In this document: in pieces, positions 24,456 through 32,860 of the stretch | Position numbering within the stretch: position 1 is the stretch's first letter | Layout: each line of letters starts with the position of its first letter | Assembly (NCBI RefSeq): GCF_900113865.1 | Contig: NZ_FOQY01000009.1 | Span: 224,993-288,992, forward strand | Direction of reading: 5' to 3' | Source of the DNA: Streptosporangium canum | GTDB taxonomy: Bacteria > Actinomycetota > Actinomycetes > Streptosporangiales > Streptosporangiaceae | DNA: 64,000 nucleotides | Notes under the pieces: generated by a model | What the model saw: only the letters and a program-made list of their open reading frames with translations | Told to the model about the DNA's origin: nothing | The model's database searches: none | Program-made: the position numbers and the translations under genes

Positions 24456-27110
24456 TTAGTCGGAAAGGGGGAGCGTGCCGAGTTCGCCGCGGGAGGCGAC
24501 GCCGAGTTTGGGGTAGGCCTTGTAGAGGTGGTGGCCGACCGTGCGCGGGCTCAGGAAGAGCTGGGCCGCGATGTCCCGGTTCGACAGGCCCTGCGCCGCC
24601 AGCCGTACGATCTGCAGTTCCTGCGGCGTGAGCCGGGCCAGCGGTCCGGGCGCGGGGGCGGCGGGCGCGGCGGACCCGGTGGCGCTCAGCTCCACGCGTG
24701 CCCTGTCCGCCCACGGCGCGGCCTCCAGGCGCTCGAAGGTCTCCAGCGCGGCGCGCAGATGGGCGCGCGCGTCGGCCTTCCTCCGGGTACGGCGGAGCCA
24801 CTCGCCGTAGAGCAGCTCGGTCCTGGCCCGCTCGAAGGGCCTTCCGTCGATCTTCAAAGCCGCGGCGAAGTGCTCCTCCGAGTCTTCGAGCAGGGCCCGG
24901 CAGCGCAGCACCAGGGCCTCGGCCCACGGCTGCCGCGTGTACCCGGCCCACTCCCGGTAGCGCGCGAAGGCCCCGGCCGCGCGCTCCGGGACGCCGAGCC
25001 GTACGGCCGCCTCCACCAGATCGGGCACGCACCGTGTCTCGGACACGTGGTGCCCGCCGGCCACGGGTTCGAGCCGGGAGAGCGCGGCCTCGACCCGGCC
25101 GTGGCCGAGGTCGAGCAGGCCCAGCGCCCAGACCGCCCACCGGGTCCCCGCCGCGCCGTCCGCGAGGGACTCGTCCACCAGCAGGTGACAGCGCCCGTCG
25201 TCGCCCTCGACCGCGGCGAGGTAGGCCAGCAGGCTGTTCATCTGGCCGGCCCACTGCCGCTGCCCGGTGTCGCGCGCGATGCGCAGACTTTCGGTGGCGG
25301 CGGCCAGCGCGTCCCGGTGCCGTCCCTGGAAGAGTTCGGATTCGGCGAGGAAGAACAGCAGCGTCGGCAGCGCCCCGATGTTGCCCAGTGACCGGGCCTC
25401 GGCGACCAGCGACGCGGCGGTCTCGCGGACCTCTCCGTCCTGCCCGGCCGCCAGCCCGATCCCGCAGGCCTGGACCAGGTCACGGGGGCCGTCCGCTCCC
25501 GCACGCCGGGCCTCGGCGACCATCGCCGCCAACGACGGCGGAGTCCCCCGCCGGGACAGGACCGCCGTGACGAACCCGATGACCGGCGCGAGCGGGTCGT
25601 CGCCGGGGAGATCCAGGGCGCCCAGCCTGGCCCCGGTGCGGTCGAGCTCGGGCGCGCCGATGTACCAGGCGGCGTGCAGCGCCTGCATCAGCATCCGCGC
25701 CGCCCTGGCACCGTCGACCATCGCGGCGCCGTCGAGCAGCGCCTCGTGCGCGGCGTGCAGCGACCCGCGCAGGAAGTCGGCGGTCGCCCGCACGTGCGTG
25801 AGCCGTGCCCGGAGCGCCGCTTCCCCGGCCTCGCCGCCCTCCTCCCCGGTCAGCGCGGCGAGCCGGCGGCCGCCCTGGTCGGCGAGCGTCCCGGCCCGGT
25901 CCAGCTCGCCGGCCCAGGCCGCCGTCTCCGCGGCCATCGTCAGCCGCCGTGCCTGGGATCCGGGCCGCGTGCTGAGCCGGGCCGCCCGCTCATAGGCGCT
26001 GGCCGCGGCGGCGTAACCGCTGCGACCGCTCGCCCGCGTGGCGGTCCGTTCCAGCTCGGCGGCCACCTCCTCGTCCGGGCCGGTCGCGGCCATGGCCAGG
26101 TGCCAGGCTCGCCGGTCGGCGTCGTCGGGGCCGTCGAGCGCGGCGGCCAGCGCCTTGTGCACGGCCAGGCGCAGGCTGGGCGGGATCCCCTGGTAGACGG
26201 CGGCCCGGACCAGTGGGTGCCGGAACGTCATGGTCCCCTCACCGACCCTGACCAGGCCGGCGCTCTCCGCCGGATGGAGGTCCTCAAGGAAGTCGCCGAA
26301 CCCGGCCGCGGCCCGCAGCACGACGCCCAGGTCGCCGGTGTCCTCGGCCGCGGCCACCGCCAGCAGGCCCTGTGTCGCCTCGGGCAGCTGCCTGACCTGT
26401 CCCAGGAAGGCGTCCTGCACCCGGCTGGTGAGCGGCAGCGCCGTACCGTCGGCGGGCGCCGCGGCGGGCAGCTCGATCAGCGCGAGCGGGTTGCCCTGCG
26501 CCTCGGCCAGCACGCGGTAGCGCACGACCGGGCTGATGCCGCCGCCCAGCAACGCCGCGGCGGCCGTGGCGTCGAGTCCCCGCACCGGCAGCTCCGCCAT
26601 CCCCGGCGCGGTGAAGGGCTCCCGTGCGGCGAGGATCAGCGCGACCCCCTCGGCGTCCAGCCGCCGCGCGGCGAACAGCAGCGCGTCGGTCGAGGCCCGG
26701 TCCAGCCACTGCGCGTCGTCCACCAGCACCAGCAGCGGGCCGTCCTCGGCCAGCTCCGACAGCAGGGAGAGCACGGCCAGGCCGACCAGCAACCGGTCCC
26801 CGGACGCCACGGAGGCCAGCCCGAAGGCGGCCCGCAGCGCCCGCTCCTGCTGCTCGGGCAGCGCCCCGACCCGGTCGAACACCGGCCGCAGCAGCAGGTG
26901 CAGCCCGGCGAACGGCAGCTCGGCCTCCGACTCCACCCCGGTGCCGCGGATCACCCGCAGGTCCTCGGCGGCGGCGGCCGCGTAGTCCAGCAGGGCGGTC
27001 TTGCCGATCCCCGGCTCGCCCCGGACGAGCAGGGCGCCGCTCCGGCCCGCACGGGAGTCCGCCAGCAGCCGGTCGATGACGGCCTGCTCGGCGGCCCTTC
27101 CATGCAACAT
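24456..27110 (-). CDS. LuxR family regulator with AAA ATPase domain (LAL/MalT-like)
   Basis: This 884-residue protein has an N-terminal P-loop (RGEPGIGKTALLDYA, about residues 31-45) with Walker B-like LLVLVDDAQWLDRAS, a long helical repeat middle and a C-terminal LuxR helix-turn-helix (LTPQELQIVRLAAQGLSNRD, then FLSPRTVGHHLYKAYPKLG). This is the LAL plan, whose members often switch on secondary metabolism or sugar use. The ATG at 27110 is standard. A short motif upstream (27126-27136) also occurs twice before the LCP gene to its right, hinting at a shared regulator, possibly this protein itself. Confidence 0.9.
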   Translation of the reverse strand: MLHGRAAEQAVIDRLLADSRAGRSGALLVRGEPGIGKTALLDYAAAAAEDLRVIRGTGVESEAELPFAGLHLLLRPVFDRVGALPEQQERALRAAFGLASVASGDRLLVGLAVLSLLSELAEDGPLLVLVDDAQWLDRASTDALLFAARRLDAEGVALILAAREPFTAPGMAELPVRGLDATAAAALLGGGISPVVRYRVLAEAQGNPLALIELPAAAPADGTALPLTSRVQDAFLGQVRQLPEATQGLLAVAAAEDTGDLGVVLRAAAGFGDFLEDLHPAESAGLVRVGEGTMTFRHPLVRAAVYQGIPPSLRLAVHKALAAALDGPDDADRRAWHLAMAATGPDEEVAAELERTATRASGRSGYAAAASAYERAARLSTRPGSQARRLTMAAETAAWAGELDRAGTLADQGGRRLAALTGEEGGEAGEAALRARLTHVRATADFLRGSLHAAHEALLDGAAMVDGARAARMLMQALHAAWYIGAPELDRTGARLGALDLPGDDPLAPVIGFVTAVLSRRGTPPSLAAMVAEARRAGADGPRDLVQACGIGLAAGQDGEVRETAASLVAEARSLGNIGALPTLLFFLAESELFQGRHRDALAAATESLRIARDTGQRQWAGQMNSLLAYLAAVEGDDGRCHLLVDESLADGAAGTRWAVWALGLLDLGHGRVEAALSRLEPVAGGHHVSETRCVPDLVEAAVRLGVPERAAGAFARYREWAGYTRQPWAEALVLRCRALLEDSEEHFAAALKIDGRPFERARTELLYGEWLRRTRRKADARAHLRAALETFERLEAAPWADRARVELSATGSAAPAAPAPGPLARLTPQELQIVRLAAQGLSNRDIAAQLFLSPRTVGHHLYKAYPKLGVASRGELGTLPLSD

Positions 27111-27137
27111 GCCTCGAACCCTACTTAAAAGGGTGGA

Positions 27138-28586
27138 TCAGACGCCTGCGCAGGAGTCGTGGGTGGCGTCGAAACCGTTGAGGTCGTCGGCGTCGTCCTG
27201 GCGGGGCGGCTTGAGACCCTTCCAGTCGTCGCCGATGGTCAGGACGAGCCGCGCCGTGGTCGCCCGGGGGACGGGCCTGCCGCTGGAGGCGAGCAGGTCG
27301 CGGGTGAGGGTCGGCGCCCCGGCCGCGCCGTTGGGCGAGTAGGCGATCGTGGTCTTCGGGTACGGCTTGCGCGGCGCGTCGCCGATCTTGGCGATGTGGT
27401 AGCCCCGCTCCTCAAGCCGGACGGCCACCAGGGAGGCCAGGCCGGAACGGCTGGTCCCGTTGCGCACCTCGACCTGGATCTTCGACCGGGGCACCTTGGA
27501 CTGACCGCCCTTGACCCCGGAGCCGGCGACCGCCCTGTCCCGGGCGACGATCTGGAACAGCTTCCTGCTCTGCGGCTCGACCCACTCCACCCGGCCGGGG
27601 TGGGTGACCGAGTAGCGCCAGGGGGTGGTGATGAAGTGGATCTGTCCGGCGGCCAGGCCCTGGGCGCTGGTCGCCAGGTCCTTCATGACGAGCGGGGTGA
27701 GCCCGGGGTCGGTCGTGACCGACTTGGTGGCCGCGTCGAGGAAGCCGAACAGCTTCCCGGGGTCGGTGAGCGTCTCGCCGCTCATCACCTTCTTGACCAT
27801 GGACGCGATGAACATCTGCTGCCGCTGGATGCGCCCGATGTCGGAGCCGTCGCCCAGACTGTAGCGGGCCCGGACGTAGCCCAGGGCCTGCTCGCCCTTG
27901 AGCGTCTGCCGGCCCGCGGGGAGGGTCAGCAGGGCCTTCTTGTCGTCGACCGGCTCGGGCAGGCAGACCTCGACGCCGCCGACCGCGTCGACCATGCCCT
28001 TGAAACCGGTGAAGTCGACCTTCACGAAGTGGTCGATGTGGATGCCGGTGAGCGACTCGACGGTCTTCCAGGTGCAGGTGATCCCGCCGGAGTTGAACGA
28101 CTCGTTGATCATGCCCAGGTGCGGCCGCTGGCCGGGGAGCCCCTGCTTGGCCCGGCACTCGGGGAGCTGGACCATCGAGTCCCGGGGGAAGCTGACGACC
28201 ATCGCGTTGTCCCGCTTCGGCGAGATGTGCGCCAGCATGATCGTGTCGGTCCGCTCGCCGGGGAACCTGCCGTACTTGGCGTTCTTGCCGCTGCGCTGGT
28301 CCGATCCGACGACCAGGACGTTCAGCGCCTTGGTGGCGACCTTGGCCGGACGGGGGCCCAGATCCTCCGGCGTGACGTCGACGTGCTTGACGTTGCCGGT
28401 CAGCTTGACGTAGACCCCGCCCACCGTCGCCGCCACCGCGACCACGACGACGGTGACGACGGCCACCAGCCACCACAGCCACCTGCGGCGCCGCCAGGGA
28501 GAACGCTGCTCCACGGGCCTGGAGGGTGCGTCGGTCAACCCGCTGCTCACGTGACTCCCGGGGGATGGGCCAGGGCATGCGCCCAT
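27138..28586 (-). CDS. LytR-CpsA-Psr (LCP) family protein with LytR C-terminal domain
   Basis: This 482-residue protein has a cytoplasmic basic tail, one membrane anchor (LWWLVAVVTVVVVAVAATVG), an LCP catalytic domain (ALNVLVVGSDQRSGKNAKYG, ERTDTIMLAHIS, VVSFPRDSMVQLP, INESFNSGGITCTWKTVE, YVRARYSLGDGSDIGRIQRQ) and a C-terminal LytR_C module (IQVEVRNGTSRSGLASLVAV). The conserved arginines for pyrophosphate binding are present. It should attach a glycopolymer to peptidoglycan outside the membrane. GTG at 28550 is an alternative start. Two 19-bp direct repeats spaced 21 bp lie upstream. Confidence 0.9.
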   Translation of the reverse strand: MGACPGPSPGSHVSSGLTDAPSRPVEQRSPWRRRRWLWWLVAVVTVVVVAVAATVGGVYVKLTGNVKHVDVTPEDLGPRPAKVATKALNVLVVGSDQRSGKNAKYGRFPGERTDTIMLAHISPKRDNAMVVSFPRDSMVQLPECRAKQGLPGQRPHLGMINESFNSGGITCTWKTVESLTGIHIDHFVKVDFTGFKGMVDAVGGVEVCLPEPVDDKKALLTLPAGRQTLKGEQALGYVRARYSLGDGSDIGRIQRQQMFIASMVKKVMSGETLTDPGKLFGFLDAATKSVTTDPGLTPLVMKDLATSAQGLAAGQIHFITTPWRYSVTHPGRVEWVEPQSRKLFQIVARDRAVAGSGVKGGQSKVPRSKIQVEVRNGTSRSGLASLVAVRLEERGYHIAKIGDAPRKPYPKTTIAYSPNGAAGAPTLTRDLLASSGRPVPRATTARLVLTIGDDWKGLKPPRQDDADDLNGFDATHDSCAGV

Positions 28587-28634
28587 GGTTGAGGAGCCGG
28601 ATTCCGGCCGTCGCCGAGTGTACTAATCCTCCAT

Positions 28635-28674
28635 AAAGGGCGGATAAGAACCCGCAAAGGGTGGATAGGAACCC
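28635..28674. promoter_or_regulatory. Direct-repeat regulatory element upstream of the LCP gene
   Basis: Two 19-bp copies (28635-28653, 28656-28674; core AAAGGGYGGATARGAACCC, two mismatches) repeat at exactly 21 bp, two helical turns. The core AAAGGGTGGAT recurs at 27127-27137 just upstream of the LAL gene. This pattern suits tandem binding of an activator on one face of the DNA. The binding protein is unknown. Confidence 0.5.
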
Positions 28675-28775
28675 TCGGCACGCTCCCGCTCATCGGACCG
28701 TCCCGGAGAGGACGGCCGGCGCGGTCCTCGCCGCCGTGCGCCTGTCCGTTTCCGGGCCCCTGTTACGATCCGCCG

Positions 28776-29288
28776 ATGATTATCAGAGATGGCGGCATCG
28801 ACGATGCTCCGGCGGTTCTGGGGATGTTCGACAGCGCGGTGGCCTGGCTGTCCGCGCAGGGCCGTACCGGTCAGTGGGGCAGCGAGCCGTTCTCCGCCAT
28901 TCCCGCCCGCGTCGAGCGGGTGACCTCCTGGGCGACCGCCGGCGGGATGCGCATCGCCGAGATCGACGGTGAGCCCGCCGGATGCCTGGTCCTCGGGCCC
29001 GCGATGGAGTACGTCACCCCGGCCCCCGAGCCGGAGCTGTACGTCCGGGTGCTGGTCATCGACCAGCGGTTCCACGGCCGCGGCGTCGGCTCCGCGCTCC
29101 TGGAGCGCGCCCGCGCCGAGGCGGTGGAGCAGGGGGTCTCGCTGCTCAGGGTCGACTGCTACGCCGGCGACGACGGCCGGTTGGTGAAGTACTACGAGAG
29201 CCAGGGCTTCACCAGGACCGAGACCTTCAAAGTCGAGGAGTGGCCCGGCCAGATCCTGGAGATGCGCCTGCCCGCCGGAGCCGCCTGA
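28776..29288 (+). CDS. GNAT family N-acetyltransferase
   Basis: The 170-residue protein has the GNAT fold signature: an N-terminal MIIRDGGIDDAPAVLGMF, the acetyl-CoA pyrophosphate loop in DQRFHGRGVGSALLERARAE, and the late strand VKYYESQGFTRTETFKVEEW. The acceptor amine is not predictable. It is monocistronic, divergent from the LCP gene, and the upstream region holds that gene's direct repeats. Confidence 0.85.
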   Translation: MIIRDGGIDDAPAVLGMFDSAVAWLSAQGRTGQWGSEPFSAIPARVERVTSWATAGGMRIAEIDGEPAGCLVLGPAMEYVTPAPEPELYVRVLVIDQRFHGRGVGSALLERARAEAVEQGVSLLRVDCYAGDDGRLVKYYESQGFTRTETFKVEEWPGQILEMRLPAGAA

Positions 29289-29451
29289 CCCCGGGCACGC
29301 CGCGCCGGGACCGGTTGACCTCAAGCGCGCTGGAGGTTGCACGGTGGTCATCGTGGGTCGTCGATCCGACCGGTCCGCCGAAGGGTGATCGGTCGTGGAT
29401 CGGTCCGTCGTGGATCGGCCCGCCTGGGACCGATCCGTCAGGGAGGCCGTC

Positions 29452-30021
29452 GTGCTCGACATCGCAGTGATCATCGCAAGCATCCGGGAGGAGGGGCTCG
29501 GGGCGACGGTGGGGCGATGGTTCCTGGAACAGACCGCGCGACGGGCCGACCTGACCGTGGACGTGATCGCCCTGGGCCGGACGGCGTTGCCGCCGCTCCA
29601 GCCCGCGCGCTCCGGCGACACCGGGGACGAGGCCCGCGAGCTCGCCGCGAGGATCGGTGCCGCCGACGGCTTCGTCGTGATCACGCCGGAGTACAATCAC
29701 GCCTACCCCGCCGCGCTGAAGCTGGCCATCGACGCGGTCCGTCACGAGTGGGCGGCCAAGCCGGTCGGTTTCGTCTCCTACGGCGGGCGCTCCGGGGGCC
29801 TGCGGGCGGTGGAGCAGCTCCGCCTGGTCTTCGCCGAGCTGCACGTGGTCTCCCTGCGCGACACCGTGAGCTTCCACCAGGCGGACGGGCACTTCGACGC
29901 GGCGGGCCGGCCGGTCGAGCCGGACGGCGTCAACGGCGCGGCCAAGGTCATGCTCGACCAGCTCACCTGGTGGGCGACCACCCTGCGGGAGGGGCGGGCG
30001 GCCCGGCCGTACGTCCGCTGA
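29452..30021 (+). CDS. NADPH-dependent FMN reductase family protein
   Basis: This 189-residue protein is a flavodoxin-like quinone/FMN reductase: it opens with LDIAVIIASIREEGLGATVG for the FMN phosphate loop, and has FVVITPEYNHAYPAALKLAI and FVSYGGRSGGLRAVEQLR, both flavin-binding motifs. It reduces flavins or quinones with NADPH. I chose the GTG at 29452 because GGGAGG lies 5 bases upstream; frames open further left start in a segment with short GTCGTGGATCGG repeats and no ribosome-binding site. Confidence 0.85.
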   Translation: MLDIAVIIASIREEGLGATVGRWFLEQTARRADLTVDVIALGRTALPPLQPARSGDTGDEARELAARIGAADGFVVITPEYNHAYPAALKLAIDAVRHEWAAKPVGFVSYGGRSGGLRAVEQLRLVFAELHVVSLRDTVSFHQADGHFDAAGRPVEPDGVNGAAKVMLDQLTWWATTLREGRAARPYVR

Positions 30022-30117
30022 GTGCCTTGTGCTGCGTGCCTTGCGTGGGGGCCGTCACGCGGATGAAATCGCGAAAGGAGAAGATTAGATAGTTATTTAT
30101 CGTGATTTGGGGGATCT

Positions 30118-31875
30118 GTGGTCGGCGCTCTCGATCATCGCTACCGGGGCGAGCACCCCATCCGTACACTCGCCTACCTCTTCCGGGAAGACCACCTCAA
30201 GCTGCTCGCCGGGGTCTTCGCCTTCCTGGTCAAGCACAGTCCCACCTGGCTGCTGCCGCTGATCACCGCCAACGTCGTCGACATCGTGGTCGGCCACCGC
30301 CCGATCACCGAGCTGTGGATCAACACGGCCGTACTGCTCGCCCTGCTCCTCCTCAACTACCCCTTCCACCTGCTCTACGTCCGCTGCCTGCACGGCGCCG
30401 TCCGGCGGATGGGCATGGGCCTGCGCTCCGCGCTCTGCCGCCGGATGCAGCAGCTCTCCATCGGCTACCACTCCCGGGTCAGCGCCGCCGTACTCCAGAC
30501 CAAGGTCATCCGGGACGTCGAGAGCGTGGAGCAGACCACCCAGCAGGCCGGCGACATGGGCCTGTCGGCACTCACCATGCTGGCCGGCGGCCTGGTGGTG
30601 ATCGCCCTGCGGGTGCCCGCCGCGATCCCGGTCTTCCTGGTGGTCGTGCCCGCCGCGGCGTTCCTGGTGATGCGGATGCGGACCCGGCTTCGGGAGGACA
30701 ACGAGAGCTTCCGCCGAGAGGTCGAGAAGCTCTCCACCCGCGTCAGCGAGATGACCACCCTCATCCCGATCACCCGCGCGCACGGCCTGGAACAGGACGC
30801 GCTGCACCGCGTCGACGGCACCCTGACCAGGGTGCTGCGCAAGGGGCTCCGGCTCGACCTGCTCAACGGCAGTTTCGGCGCGCTGGCCTGGATCCTGCTC
30901 AACGCGCTCGGCGTCGCCTTCCTGGCCGGCTCCGCGCTCGTCGCCTACTACCAGGTCATCCCCATCACCGCCGGTGACGTGGTCATGCTGACCACCTTCT
31001 TCGCCACCCTCACCTCCGCGGTCACCTCCCTGCTCAGCCTGACCCCGGTGATCAGCAGGGGACTGGCGTCGGTACGGTCGATCGGCGAGGTGCTCCAGGC
31101 CCCCGACCTGGAGCACAACAGCGGCAAGGACGAGGTCGTGTCCGTCCGCGGCGAGGTGGAGTTCCGCGACGTCGAGTTCGCCTACGGCGAGCACGGTGCG
31201 GACGACGCCCCCGCGGTCACCGGCTTCAGCCTCACGGCGGTTCCCGGCGAGACGATCGCCCTGGTCGGCCCCTCGGGCGCGGGCAAGTCGACCGTGCTCA
31301 ACCTCGTCATCGGCTTCCTGCGGCCCACCTCCGGCCAGATCCTGCTCGACGGCCGTGACATGGAGACCCTGGACATGCGCACCTACCGGAGGTTCCTGTC
31401 GGTCGTGCCGCAGGAGTCCATCCTGTTCGAGGGCACCATCAGGGAGAACGTCACCTACGGCATGGCCGACGTCTCCGAGGACCGGGTACGGCGGGCGCTC
31501 CGGGACGCCAACGCGCTGGAGTTCATCGACCGGCTGCCCGACGGGCTCGACACGGTCGTGGGAGAGCGGGGAGCCCGCCTCTCCGGCGGGCAGAAGCAGC
31601 GCCTGGCCATCGCCCGCGCCCTGATCCGCGACCCCCGCGTGCTGATCCTGGACGAGGCGACCTCCGCCCTGGACAACCGGTCGGAGGCGCTCATCCAGGA
31701 GGCGCTGGCCCGCCTGGTCGCCGGGCGCACGGTCCTCGTCGTCGCCCACCGGCTGTCGACCATCCGCGGCGCCGACCGGATCGTGGTCATGCGCGACGGC
31801 GGGATCGAGGAAGTGGGCACCCACGAGGAACTGATGCGGATGCGCGGCGTCTACGCCGGGCTGCAGAGCGCCTAG
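30118..31875 (+). CDS. ABC exporter, fused permease and ATPase half-transporter
   Basis: The 585-residue protein has a six-helix type IV transmembrane domain (about residues 20-325) and a C-terminal ATPase with Walker A VGPSGAGKSTVLN, Q-loop VPQESILFEGTIREN, signature LSGGQKQRLAIARAL, Walker B VLILDEATSALD and the H-loop VVAHRLSTI. It acts as a homodimer, or with an unlinked partner, to export lipids, peptides or drugs. The GTG at 30118 follows GGGGGA. No partner or cargo gene is adjacent. Confidence 0.92.
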   Translation: MVGALDHRYRGEHPIRTLAYLFREDHLKLLAGVFAFLVKHSPTWLLPLITANVVDIVVGHRPITELWINTAVLLALLLLNYPFHLLYVRCLHGAVRRMGMGLRSALCRRMQQLSIGYHSRVSAAVLQTKVIRDVESVEQTTQQAGDMGLSALTMLAGGLVVIALRVPAAIPVFLVVVPAAAFLVMRMRTRLREDNESFRREVEKLSTRVSEMTTLIPITRAHGLEQDALHRVDGTLTRVLRKGLRLDLLNGSFGALAWILLNALGVAFLAGSALVAYYQVIPITAGDVVMLTTFFATLTSAVTSLLSLTPVISRGLASVRSIGEVLQAPDLEHNSGKDEVVSVRGEVEFRDVEFAYGEHGADDAPAVTGFSLTAVPGETIALVGPSGAGKSTVLNLVIGFLRPTSGQILLDGRDMETLDMRTYRRFLSVVPQESILFEGTIRENVTYGMADVSEDRVRRALRDANALEFIDRLPDGLDTVVGERGARLSGGQKQRLAIARALIRDPRVLILDEATSALDNRSEALIQEALARLVAGRTVLVVAHRLSTIRGADRIVVMRDGGIEEVGTHEELMRMRGVYAGLQSA

Positions 31876-31933
31876 GAAGGCCCGTCAGGGCGTGGGACCG
31901 GGATCCCGGTCCCGCCGGGGCGGCCGGGACCGC

Positions 31934-32860
31934 TCATCCCGTGCCGCCTCCCGTGCCACCGGGGTCCAGCGGATAGACGCGGAGCCAGTCGACCTCCATC
32001 CAGGCCTCTCCCGGACCGCCGTGACCGGGGAACCAGTCCAGCTGCAGGCAGGCCGACATCGGACTCCGGGTGGACCTGGACGAACGGAACCACTCCCGGC
32101 CGTCGAGATAGCCGACGACCCCGCCGGGGCTGTTCTCCACGGCGTAGGTGTGCCAGGTGGTCATGTCGGCCTCGGAATAGGACTGCTCCTCCCCTTGGGG
32201 GGTCTCCAGGTAGAAGTTCGCCCGCCACCTGCCGGGACGGTCCATGACCCCCAGGAAGTCGATCTCCTCGCCGGTGGCGCTGTGCACGCCCCCGCCGCCG
32301 CCGTCCGGCCACAGCAGGGCGATGGGGTGGTAGGAGTCCGCACCCTCGTACATGCGGACGCGGGTCTCCCAGCGCCCGTACACCTGGCTGTGCCTGCTGC
32401 CCAGCCCGGCCGTGGTGCCGTCGGCGCGGCCGTACAGGTAGAGCGAGCCGTTGCCGATGAAGAGCTGGTCGGGAGAGCGGCGGCCCTGGCCGTCGTGCCC
32501 GGCCGAGTCGTAGATCACCCAGTCGGCCGGATCGAGCTGGTCGTCGAACTCCGCACACCAGGCCGGCGTTCCCCAACTGTGGACTTCGGCGGCACTGGCT
32601 CCACCGGTGGAGGCGGTGAGGTCGGTGGAGTCGGCGGGGGCGGTCACGTCGGTGGAACCGGTCGAATCGGTTTCATCGGCAGGGTCGGCCGGGGCGGACG
32701 AGGAGGGGCAGGCGGCCGCCTCCGCGGTGCCGGACGCCGCCTCGCCCTGGGCGGACGCGGTGCCGGAGCCCACCTCGCCCTGGGCGGCGCCGAGGGTGCT
32801 CACCGCCAGCATGGCGACCATGCTCAACACCGCCAGCCGTACATGTGACCGGGAGATCAT
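31934..32860 (-). CDS. Secreted GH16-like (concanavalin-type) domain protein lacking a catalytic glutamate
   Basis: This 308-residue protein has a signal peptide (VRLAVLSMVAMLAVSTLGAA), a Ser/Thr/Ala/Asp-rich linker to about residue 92, and a GH16 beta-jelly-roll (EFDDQLDPADWVIYD, VYGRWETRVRMYEG, WHTYAVENSPGGVVGYLDG, WMEVDWLRVY). GH16 enzymes need ExDxxE; here the motif is E199-I-D-F-L-G204, so the acid/base glutamate is a glycine. It may bind beta-glucan or wall glycan without cutting it. The ATG at 32860 overlaps the upstream stop (ATGA), making it the last gene of the exported-protein operon. Confidence 0.8.
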   Translation of the reverse strand: MISRSHVRLAVLSMVAMLAVSTLGAAQGEVGSGTASAQGEAASGTAEAAACPSSSAPADPADETDSTGSTDVTAPADSTDLTASTGGASAAEVHSWGTPAWCAEFDDQLDPADWVIYDSAGHDGQGRRSPDQLFIGNGSLYLYGRADGTTAGLGSRHSQVYGRWETRVRMYEGADSYHPIALLWPDGGGGGVHSATGEEIDFLGVMDRPGRWRANFYLETPQGEEQSYSEADMTTWHTYAVENSPGGVVGYLDGREWFRSSRSTRSPMSACLQLDWFPGHGGPGEAWMEVDWLRVYPLDPGGTGGGTG

